Assembly: GCF_037126265.1 (NCBI RefSeq)
Contig: NZ_JAYLLN010000013.1
Span: 12,537-76,536, forward strand
Reading direction: 5' to 3'
Length of the DNA: 64,000 nt
Source of the DNA: Sphingobacterium tenebrionis
GTDB taxonomy: Bacteria > Bacteroidota > Bacteroidia > Sphingobacteriales > Sphingobacteriaceae
The position numbers and the translations under genes are program-made. Of the stretch, positions 17,119 through 23,906 are shown piece after piece (position 1 is the first letter of the stretch; each line of letters opens with the position of its first letter). The notes below the pieces were generated by a model that did no database searches, was not told where the DNA came from, and saw only the letters and a program-made list of their open reading frames with translations.

Positions 17119-17284
17119 CGTCATTGCGAGGAACGAAGCAATCTTCCCTGCATGTCATGCTGAGCGAAGTCGAAGCATCTACATTTGGTACCCGTGCAGA
17201 TCCTTCGACTACGCTCAGGATGACATGGAAACTCAGGATGACATGGAAAGAAAGATTGCTTCGTCGTACCTCCTCGCAATGACG
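17119..17284. repeat. Palindromic intergenic repeat, copy 2 (CGTCATTGCGAGG family)
   Basis: Nearly identical in sequence and order to 12888-13035. The left arm starts CGTCATTGCGAGG at 17119 and the right arm ends CCTCGCAATGACG at 17284, around the same inner GCTGAGCGAAGTCGAA / TTCGACTACGCTCAG pair. It carries a small internal duplication of CTCAGGATGACATGGAA (ending near 17248). It lies 6 bases past the stop of the epimerase-like gene on the minus strand. An AT-rich run of TTGATAATTGGT-like repeats precedes it (about 17058-17112). Confidence 0.9.
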
Positions 17285-17290
17285 TAAACA

Positions 17291-18193
17291 TTACCCAAGT
17301 TTTAAAATCTCATCAAACTGCTGGGATAATTTTCTCAAATGATTCCGATCCCCGTGACCTACTTCCAACGTCATCCACTCTCCCTTATAATTACTCTTCC
17401 GAATCGTTTCCATTACCCTCTTCCAGTTCACATCCCCCTTCCCTAATTCCACCCCAAATCCCTTTCCTAAGCCTTGATTATTCATGATATCCTTACTAAA
17501 CTCCTTCACATGCAATTTCACGATATGCGAATCCAAGCTTTCCAGCCAATGCTCCGGCCAGCCGTACCTAAGAATATTTCCTAAATCAAAATACCATCCC
17601 ACTAAAGGATGATTGATTTCCTTCAGATACATTTTAGCCTCTATAGGACTTAAAATAAAGTTATTCCACACATTCTCAATCCCAATCTTCACCCCAAATT
17701 GTTCCACCTGTGGTAATATCCTCTTGATAGAATCAATGGAATTCTTCCAGGCAGTCTCATAAGAAACTTTATCATTAACCACTCCAGGCACCACCAGAAC
17801 AGTATCTCCACCCAATGCCTTTGTTTCCTTAACAGTCTTTACCACCGAATCAATCGTAAATTTCCTTACAGAAGCATCAGGATCCGAAAGCGGCTTCGAC
17901 CAATGATCCCGATTCACCAAACTCGGAATTTCTATCCCCGATTTTTCCTTTGCATCCAACAACTCATCAACAGTAAAATCTATAGGTCCATTAAACTCTA
18001 CCCCATCAAAGCCCAAATCCTTTACCAACTTCAATTTATCCACCAAACTCAGGTTCTCTTGGATCATACTAAATCCCAATCCCTTTTTTATCTTTTTAGC
18101 AAACAAATACGATTCGGTCTTTGAAAATACAGGCGATGCAAGGCTAGCCCCCGCAAGAATGGATAAGCTTTTAATGAAATCTTTTCTTAACAT
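17291..18193 (-). CDS. Sugar phosphate isomerase/epimerase-like TIM-barrel protein, exported
   Basis: A 300-residue xylose-isomerase/AP-endonuclease-2-type TIM barrel. An N-terminal signal-like segment (FIKSLSILAGASLASPVFS) suggests export. Family features include DGVEFNGPIDF near the second strand, IGIENVWNNFI, GWYFDLGNI and VKLHVKEFS, which supply the Glu/Asp/His metal ligands. These enzymes isomerise or epimerise sugars or cyclitols; the substrate cannot be told. It is followed directly by palindromic repeat copy 2 and has no clear operon partner. Confidence 0.82.
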   Translation of the reverse strand: MLRKDFIKSLSILAGASLASPVFSKTESYLFAKKIKKGLGFSMIQENLSLVDKLKLVKDLGFDGVEFNGPIDFTVDELLDAKEKSGIEIPSLVNRDHWSKPLSDPDASVRKFTIDSVVKTVKETKALGGDTVLVVPGVVNDKVSYETAWKNSIDSIKRILPQVEQFGVKIGIENVWNNFILSPIEAKMYLKEINHPLVGWYFDLGNILRYGWPEHWLESLDSHIVKLHVKEFSKDIMNNQGLGKGFGVELGKGDVNWKRVMETIRKSNYKGEWMTLEVGHGDRNHLRKLSQQFDEILKLG

Positions 18194-18265
18194 GATTAAT
18201 TAAATTGGGTTCAGGAATCTTAAAAAAGTGTCATTTTCATAATTCAACGGGAAAATACAAAAAAG

Positions 18266-18292
18266 AATACCTATTGCAAAACAATAGGTATT
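18266..18292 (-). terminator. Intrinsic terminator of the LOG-family gene
   Basis: Perfect 11-bp arms (18266-18276 and 18282-18292) with a CAAAA loop. On the minus strand a T-run follows. It begins 6 bases after the stop at 18298. Confidence 0.9.
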
Positions 18293-18297
18293 TTATA

Positions 18298-19050
18298 TTA
18301 AACCGCCTTTTTTTCCTTTCTGATTTTGGGCTCACCCAATATCCAGCTTGGTTTTGGCTCTTTCAGTTTGATTATCTTATTGGTATCGGCATATTTCCGG
18401 ATATGTTCCACAGCCTCCTGCACATCATCCGTAAACAATAACAGATCCTGATCTTCCGGACTAATGGTCTTCTCCTGAATCATCAGCTCCACATGTTCTT
18501 TGATAAATCGGTGATAATCAAGCCCCATAATAACAATTGGAAATTGGGAAATCTTTTTGGTTTGAATCAAGGTCAAGGTTTCAAAGAATTCATCCAATGT
18601 TCCAAAACCTCCCGGCATGATCACAAATGCAAAGGAATATTTCCTTAAAAGTTCTTTGCGAACAAAAAAGTAATCGATATTCACGAACTTATCCATATAG
18701 GGATTATGCATCTGCTCGTGGGGAAGTACGATATTACAGCCTACTGAAGGACCACCTACATCCTTAGCACCTCGATTTGCAGCCTCCATTATCCCAGGTC
18801 CTCCTCCGGTCATGATCGTAAATCCGATATTGGCCAATTCAGCCGATACTGCTCTTGCCTGCTTATAATACCGATGATCTTCGCCAAAGCGGGCAGATCC
18901 AAACACCGTAACACAAGGTCCTACAAAATGTAGCGTCCTAAATCCTTTCATAAACTGAAAGAAAACGCCAAAAACATACTTCAGCTCGATTAACCTATTT
19001 CTAGCTCCTTTAAAAAAGCTGATCTCTTCTCTAACAAATTTATTACTCAT
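18298..19050 (-). CDS. LOG family protein (TIGR00730 Rossmann fold; nucleoside 5'-monophosphate phosphoribohydrolase-like)
   Basis: A 250-residue protein with the LOG hallmarks GGGPGIMEAANRGA at 82-95 and PGGFGTLDE at 146-154. Characterised relatives release free bases from nucleoside monophosphates (cytokinin activation in plants, PpnN in bacteria). An N-terminal extension of about 40 residues precedes the Rossmann core. Its start overlaps the 3' end of the ATP-cone/nuclease gene by 8 bases, so the two are co-translated. That pairing is notable because both are nucleotide-related. A strong terminator ends the unit. Confidence 0.9.
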   Translation of the reverse strand: MSNKFVREEISFFKGARNRLIELKYVFGVFFQFMKGFRTLHFVGPCVTVFGSARFGEDHRYYKQARAVSAELANIGFTIMTGGGPGIMEAANRGAKDVGGPSVGCNIVLPHEQMHNPYMDKFVNIDYFFVRKELLRKYSFAFVIMPGGFGTLDEFFETLTLIQTKKISQFPIVIMGLDYHRFIKEHVELMIQEKTISPEDQDLLLFTDDVQEAVEHIRKYADTNKIIKLKEPKPSWILGEPKIRKEKKAV

Positions 19051-19885
19051 GTTCCAAAGGGCTAGCTAACAATTCTTGGGCTTCCTGTAAAATCTGCTGC
19101 TTTTTAGGTTGGGGAATCTGAATCCGATCCAATACGGCAGCATCTCGTATCAAGTCCTTTACCAGAATACATTGATTTTTCAATAACATGGACTTGTCCT
19201 GTTGGGTCAAGGTCGTTAAACAAGTTACCGGATACTCCCCATTATTATCCACCCGAGCTTTGATGGAACTTCCGCGCGGATAATCCCATGAAAGCAGGTT
19301 CATTTTATAATATTCGCCGAAGGCAATGGAATCGGTGGTTAGGTAGGCATTGGTCACCAACCACCCATCCGTAAATTCCTTTTTCTGGCCGAAGAAACTA
19401 TACGGAATACCCGATACATCCTCTACCCTAGACTTGAAATACATAGGCGTAGTGACCGAAATCTTCGCGTCAGCATCGTTTCTGAATTTACATTCAATTG
19501 CCAGTAAAGTTTCCCCATGGAGAGCCACCACATCAATTTCATGTGATACGGCATGGCCTTGAACGGTTTGTCCGGTTACAGCTTGATACCCGTCTTCTTG
19601 AAACATCCTGGCCACCCACTTTTCAAAATAGAAACCCTCTGGTCCTAATTCACGTAAGGCTTTCTTCAGGCTATAACGCGCAGCGTAGGAACTTTTCTTA
19701 GCTTTTAAGGCTTTAAATGCCGCATCATAAAGCTCTCTTGTGCTGATTCCATCATAAAGACAATCCTTGATATCTTTATAAACCTGATCCACCTCCTGAT
19801 CAGTAGCGCCGGAACGTGTCAGTGATTTTCTTAAAGCAGATTCATCAAAAGGCACCAATTCGCCAGAATACTTCTTTACTAGCAT
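19043..19885 (-). CDS. ATP-cone domain fused to Mrr-type restriction-endonuclease-like domain
   Basis: A 280-residue protein with three parts. Residues 1 to about 82 are an ATP-cone (LVKKYSGELVPFDESALRKS, SYAARYSLKKAL), the nucleotide-sensing module of ribonucleotide reductases and NrdR. Residues 88 to about 200 are a PD-(D/E)xK nuclease-like domain, with EIDVV (D118) and IECK (E131, K133) as candidate catalytic residues. The tail (about 215-280) has a helix-hairpin-helix-like look. The ATG at 19885 starts exactly at the ATP-cone; the frame extends upstream to 19954 without similarity. It overlaps the LOG gene. A nucleotide-gated nuclease is an inference; no function is established here. Confidence 0.83.
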   Translation of the reverse strand: MLVKKYSGELVPFDESALRKSLTRSGATDQEVDQVYKDIKDCLYDGISTRELYDAAFKALKAKKSSYAARYSLKKALRELGPEGFYFEKWVARMFQEDGYQAVTGQTVQGHAVSHEIDVVALHGETLLAIECKFRNDADAKISVTTPMYFKSRVEDVSGIPYSFFGQKKEFTDGWLVTNAYLTTDSIAFGEYYKMNLLSWDYPRGSSIKARVDNNGEYPVTCLTTLTQQDKSMLLKNQCILVKDLIRDAAVLDRIQIPQPKKQQILQEAQELLASPLEHE

Positions 19886-20005
19886 AGATAAATTTATTTT
19901 AAATGTGAAAGTACAAATTTTGCAGGTTATCCTGAAAATTCTAATTTCTCTCAAAACAAAAGCCTCGCCAAAACGTTTATAACATAACGATTAATAGAGA
20001 CAATT

Positions 20006-20299
20006 ATGAGCGGAATATTAAATTTAGCATTCGACAAGTTAAAATCTACCATGGACGATTCTTGTACAGATGGAAATATCGGCAAATCGGAACGCGTATT
20101 ATCTGTTGTTGCAGGTGGATTCATTTTAGCGATGGGTATCAAATCCGTTTTGAAAAGCCCGTTAACATCCGTATCTGGAATCACTCTGGGTGGAGCATTG
20201 ATCTACCGAGGAGTAACTGGTTATTGTGCTGTTAAAGATACATTTGACAGCAAAAAAGCAGAAGCTACAGTAGTTGAACACAGGTATTTTGTAAAATAA
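20006..20299 (+). CDS. DUF2892/YgaP-like membrane protein
   Basis: A 97-residue protein. GNIGKSERVLSVVAGGFILA followed by a second hydrophobic segment (TSVSGITLGGALIYRGVTG) is the two-helix pattern of the YgaP C-terminal/DUF2892 family. An N-terminal stretch of about 24 residues (MSGILNLAFDKLKSTMDD) is probably cytosolic. The function is unknown; relatives occur alone or fused to rhodanese. It is a single-gene unit, divergent from the ATP-cone gene and closed by a strong terminator. Confidence 0.8.
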   Translation: MSGILNLAFDKLKSTMDDSCTDGNIGKSERVLSVVAGGFILAMGIKSVLKSPLTSVSGITLGGALIYRGVTGYCAVKDTFDSKKAEATVVEHRYFVK

Positions 20300-20318
20300 C
20301 AAAATAGCCCATAAGAAG

Positions 20319-20346
20319 ATCCGATTCCTATCCGTAGGAATCGGAT
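20319..20346 (+). terminator. Intrinsic terminator after the YgaP-like gene
   Basis: Perfect 12-bp arms (20319-20330 and 20335-20346), a TCCG loop and a following T-run. It ends 17 bases before the sirtuin ATG, so the sirtuin promoter must overlap or directly follow it. Confidence 0.93.
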
Positions 20347-20351
20347 TTTTT

Positions 20352-20359
20352 TATCTTTG
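20352..20359 (+). promoter_or_regulatory. Candidate -7 element of the sirtuin gene
   Basis: TATCTTTG matches TAnnTTTG and ends 3 bases before the ATG at 20363. A transcript from here would have almost no leader. The -33 position falls in the terminator stem and shows no TTTG, so support is moderate. Confidence 0.45.
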
Positions 20360-20362
20360 AAA

Positions 20363-21046
20363 ATGAAAAAAGTTGTCGTATTTACCGGAGCTGGGATCTC
20401 CGTAGAGAGTGGATTACCTACTTTTCGTGGAACAGATGGACTATGGGAGGGTCATCGCGTAGAAGATGTGGCCACTCCGGAGGCTTGGCAAAGAAACCCA
20501 GCATTGATGCAGGATTTTTATAACAAGCGTCGGAAGAACTGTATAGAAGCCACTCCAAACGAAGCACATTTAAAATTGGCTGAGTTGGAGCAGGATTTTG
20601 ATGTACACATCATCACTCAGAATATCGACGACCTACATGAACGAGCCGGTAGCAGCAAGGTACTTCATCTCCATGGTGAAATCCGAAAGTCCCAATCCTC
20701 CATCAATCCCAATTTGGTATATGAAATCAAAGGCGATGAAATAATTTCTGGAAGTGTGTGTGAGTTAGGTTCTCCATTAAGACCACATGTGGTTTGGTTT
20801 GGGGAAGCTGTCCCGAATATGATCCCGGCATCCAAGCTTGCCTCCCAGGCTGATGTATTTGTAGTGATCGGCACATCCCTTCAGGTTTACCCTGCAGCAA
20901 ACCTATTATATGAAACTTCCCCCTTATGTAAACTCATTCTGATTGACCCTAATGCGGAAGAATATCGGGTTCCACCCAACGTGATCAAGATTTCCGAAAA
21001 AGCCTCCAAAGGTGTTAGATATTTGGCAGATTTAATAGCCAAATAA
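20363..21046 (+). CDS. cobB: NAD-dependent protein deacylase, Sir2/CobB family (zinc-site-less)
   Basis: Removes acyl groups from lysine using NAD+. Motifs: FTGAGISVESGLPTFRG (7-23), TQNIDDLHERAG (85-96) and the catalytic His104 in HLHGE. The Tyr53-x-x-Arg56 pair in DFYNKRR is the signature that lets SIRT5/CobB-type enzymes accept succinyl or malonyl lysine. The usual four-cysteine zinc site is missing: the region after the catalytic His has a single Cys. The ATG at 20363 is used; a TTG at 20357 would add two residues. It is a stand-alone gene flanked by terminators. Confidence 0.92.
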   Translation: MKKVVVFTGAGISVESGLPTFRGTDGLWEGHRVEDVATPEAWQRNPALMQDFYNKRRKNCIEATPNEAHLKLAELEQDFDVHIITQNIDDLHERAGSSKVLHLHGEIRKSQSSINPNLVYEIKGDEIISGSVCELGSPLRPHVVWFGEAVPNMIPASKLASQADVFVVIGTSLQVYPAANLLYETSPLCKLILIDPNAEEYRVPPNVIKISEKASKGVRYLADLIAK

Positions 21047-21142
21047 AATTTTTTTACCACATAAAAACAACTATAATTCAACATTTTAGATATATTACAT
21101 AAATTAATAATTTACTTTCCTATTTTTATGACAACAAAAAGA

Positions 21143-21179
21143 AAACCCCAAAACAAAATATAATTTTGTTTTGGGGTTT
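21143..21179. terminator. Bidirectional terminator between sirtuin and the small conserved gene
   Basis: Arms 21143-21159 and 21163-21179 are exact complements, with A-runs on one side and T-runs on the other. It can therefore serve both converging genes. Confidence 0.85.
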
Positions 21180-21232
21180 ATTTATTAAATACCTATTGTT
21201 TTTCAAGCATTTATAAAATTTATATAAACCTA

Positions 21233-21478
21233 TTATTGATATTTATTATAGGTTTCGATTATTGCCCCTCTCATCTGGGTAAAGATAGAAAGCACCTGTT
21301 GAATAAAGTGTTCATCCAACATTTCAAAAACTCCATTTATACCACCTACTACATCCACTTCAGCCAATTTATAGGATTGCTCTAAAGTACCTTGCTCAAA
21401 CTTGATGATAAACTTCTGATTCATGCCGAAGATGCTAATCTTACATTCCGGATGAGGTAATTCTGCTAATACACGCAT
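21233..21478 (-). CDS. Conserved small protein of unknown function
   Basis: An 81-residue protein from the ATG at 21478 (MRVLAELPHPECKISIFGM, then QKFIIKFEQGTLEQSYKLAE). I recall similar short proteins in Sphingobacteriaceae but know no function. It is a soluble alpha/beta protein with no signal peptide and no metal motif beyond one Cys. The frame extends to 21526, but that portion is the translated stem of the gdhA terminator and is excluded. The ATG lies about 15 bases beyond that hairpin, so its promoter must lie within or before the terminator, or it depends on read-through. Confidence 0.7.
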   Translation of the reverse strand: MRVLAELPHPECKISIFGMNQKFIIKFEQGTLEQSYKLAEVDVVGGINGVFEMLDEHFIQQVLSIFTQMRGAIIETYNKYQ

Positions 21479-21492
21479 ATAGATCACTAAAA

Positions 21493-21523
21493 AAATTCCA
21501 AGCCTGAATTGGACTTGGAATTT
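21493..21523 (-). terminator. Intrinsic terminator of gdhA
   Basis: Arms AAATTCCAAG (21493-21502) and CTTGGAATTT (21514-21523) pair perfectly. The minus strand continues into a T-run. It begins 24 bases after the gdhA stop. Confidence 0.85.
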
Positions 21524-21546
21524 CAAAAATATAAAATTTAAATTGC

Positions 21547-22881
21547 TTAAACGACCCCTTGCGCTTTCATGGCTTCGGCTACTTTTATGAACCCACCAAT
21601 ATTAGCTCCTTTGAGGTAATTGATATAGCCGTTTGGCTCTTTACCATAGCGCACACAGGTTTTATGTATATTTTCCATGATCAATTTCAGGCGGTGGTCC
21701 ACTTTTTCCCGTGCCCATTGCTGTCCGATCGCATTCTGGGACATTTCTAAGCCGGAAACAGCGACACCTCCAGCGTTGGCCGCTTTTCCAGGACCAAAAT
21801 GGATCTTAGCTTGCAGATATACTTTAATGGCTTCTGCTGAGGATGGCATATTTGCCCCTTCAGCCACAATCTTACATCCATTTTTCACCAATCTTTTGGC
21901 ATCTGCCTCATTGATCTCGTTCTGGGTGGCACATGGAAGGGCAATATCGCATGCAAACTGCCATGGATTTTCCTTGGCATGATAACTTGCAGAAGGATAT
22001 TTCTTCGTGTATTTGGCCAGATCTCGCCCTAAGGTTCCTAGATAATTCAATTTATCCAGACTAAAGCCTTCCTTATCATAAATCGCTCCTTGACTATTGG
22101 ACAAGGTGAGTACTTTTGCGCCCATTTGAATAGCTTTTTCAGCAGCGTAAAAGGCTACATTCCCTGCTCCGGAAATACAGACAGTCTTTCCTTCTATCTT
22201 TTCGTTATTGTAATCCAAAATACATTGAACAAAATAAAGCAGACCATAACCAGTAGCCTCTGGACGGATGTACGAACCACCCCAAGCAGTACCTTTTCCG
22301 GTCAATACACCTGAAAAATTGTTCTGCAAGCGCTTATATTGCCCGAACAGATAGCCTATTTCACGTCCTCCAACACCAATATCCCCCGCAGGAACATCGG
22401 TTTCCGACCCAATATGTCTTTGTAATTCGGTCATGAAGCTTTGGCAAAAACGCATGATTTCCATATCTGACTTTCCTTTGGGATCAAAATCAGAACCTCC
22501 CTTTCCACCACCAATAGGCAAACTGGTCAGGCTGTTCTTGAACACCTGCTCAAATGCCAAAAACTTAAGAATGCTCAGATTTACATCTGGGGCAAATCGC
22601 AAACCTCCCTTGTAAGGTCCGATGGCCGAATTCATTTGAACACGATAACCTCGATTTACCTGGATCTGATTCTGATCATCTGTCCAAGCCACCCGAAAAG
22701 AAACAATTCGTTCAGGTTCAACCATCCGTTCTAAAATTTTAAGGTCAATAAGATCAGGACGATGCTCATTTACATAGGGAATAAGATCTTCGACAACCTC
22801 CGTGACAGCCTGTAAAAATTCAGGTTCATTTGGGTTTCGCAAATCAACTTGTTTGATGAAATTCTTAAGATTTAGGGACAT
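21547..22881 (-). CDS. gdhA: NADP-type glutamate dehydrogenase
   Basis: Interconverts 2-oxoglutarate + ammonium and glutamate; the 444-residue length and sequence fit the hexameric, mainly NADP(H)-dependent assimilatory class. The segments GGGKGGSDFDPKGKSD (catalytic Lys region) and VPAGDIGVGGREIGYLFGQY are diagnostic. CISGAGNVAFYAAEKA is the dinucleotide-binding loop. It is a single gene on the minus strand, with 112 bp before ispE and its own terminator. Confidence 0.96.
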   Translation of the reverse strand: MSLNLKNFIKQVDLRNPNEPEFLQAVTEVVEDLIPYVNEHRPDLIDLKILERMVEPERIVSFRVAWTDDQNQIQVNRGYRVQMNSAIGPYKGGLRFAPDVNLSILKFLAFEQVFKNSLTSLPIGGGKGGSDFDPKGKSDMEIMRFCQSFMTELQRHIGSETDVPAGDIGVGGREIGYLFGQYKRLQNNFSGVLTGKGTAWGGSYIRPEATGYGLLYFVQCILDYNNEKIEGKTVCISGAGNVAFYAAEKAIQMGAKVLTLSNSQGAIYDKEGFSLDKLNYLGTLGRDLAKYTKKYPSASYHAKENPWQFACDIALPCATQNEINEADAKRLVKNGCKIVAEGANMPSSAEAIKVYLQAKIHFGPGKAANAGGVAVSGLEMSQNAIGQQWAREKVDHRLKLIMENIHKTCVRYGKEPNGYINYLKGANIGGFIKVAEAMKAQGVV

Positions 22882-22993
22882 TTATTGTTAATTATTTATT
22901 TTTTCACCACAATACTAATGAAAATATTGAAAAAACGCTAATTATTTACGCATTTTATCAATACAATTAAAAGCCCTAAATAACTGGAAAGGA

Positions 22994-23800
22994 TTATAAA
23001 TTAGTAGGCAAAAACAGTTGACCGTAATGCTTTAAATCTTCCAATCCATCGGTGGTATCAAAAATACCGTAGACAGAAGATCCAGATCCGCTCATGGATG
23101 CATAAATAGCCCCCAATTCATACATCTTATTCTTGATATCACCTATCAGCGGATATTTTTCGAAAAGAGAAAATTCAAAATCATTCTTAATGGTATATTT
23201 CCATTCCTGAATGGGAAGATTTATCGCTTGCCGTAAATCCAGTTCGGATGGTTTCGGAAGGACCTGACTATATGCTTCTGCCGTAGAGATATGGATATCC
23301 GGCTTGACCAGTACGATCTGATAGGAAGATAGATCAAGAGCAATCTCTTCGAGATCTGTTCCTATACCTACAGCATACATCGCTTTATTCTCTACAAAGA
23401 ATGGACAATCGGCACCAAGTTTTGCAGCTAATTGCTTCAATTCTTCTGTAGAAATATTTAAGGAAAATTGTTCGTTCAATAACAGTAATACAGCTGTTGC
23501 ATCGGAAGAACCTCCCCCTAAGCCAGCACCAATCGGAATATTTTTCAGCAAATGAATGGTTACTGGAGGTAAATCATATATGGAACTTAACAACCTATAT
23601 GCCCTTAAACACAAGTTATTATCATCAGCTATTAAATCTGAATTCCAAATCTGCAAGGCTACTTCCTGGCTAGGTGTGATTTCGACAGCATCATAAATCT
23701 TCACTGGATAAAACACAGTTTCCAGGTTATGGTATCCGTCGGAACGCTTTTCTGTAATATGCAAGCCTATATTGATTTTAGCATTTGCGAATTTGAGCAT
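22994..23800 (-). CDS. ispE: 4-diphosphocytidyl-2-C-methyl-D-erythritol kinase
   Basis: GHMP kinase that phosphorylates CDP-ME in the non-mevalonate isoprenoid pathway. The ATP-binding motif PIGAGLGGGSSDAT is at 89-102. The N-terminus FANAKINIGLHITEKRSDGYHN and the C-terminal SMSGSGSSVYGIF loop are characteristic. The 268-residue length is normal. It is transcribed away from the propeller regulator gene, with about 100 bp between the divergent starts. Confidence 0.96.
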   Translation of the reverse strand: MLKFANAKINIGLHITEKRSDGYHNLETVFYPVKIYDAVEITPSQEVALQIWNSDLIADDNNLCLRAYRLLSSIYDLPPVTIHLLKNIPIGAGLGGGSSDATAVLLLLNEQFSLNISTEELKQLAAKLGADCPFFVENKAMYAVGIGTDLEEIALDLSSYQIVLVKPDIHISTAEAYSQVLPKPSELDLRQAINLPIQEWKYTIKNDFEFSLFEKYPLIGDIKNKMYELGAIYASMSGSGSSVYGIFDTTDGLEDLKHYGQLFLPTNL

Positions 23801-23882
23801 AGTTGATTTTTAATGTGGATGATATAATAAACGCACTCTCTTCCTACAAATATGCTATTTTTTAAGGATTAAATGGATTTAT

Positions 23883-23890
23883 TATCTTTG
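23883..23890 (+). promoter_or_regulatory. Candidate -7 element of the propeller regulator gene
   Basis: TATCTTTG matches TAnnTTTG and lies 16 bases before the ATG at 23907. The -33 region is T-rich without a clear TTTG. Confidence 0.45.
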
Positions 23891-23906
23891 GATAAGTTTG
23901 AACCTT

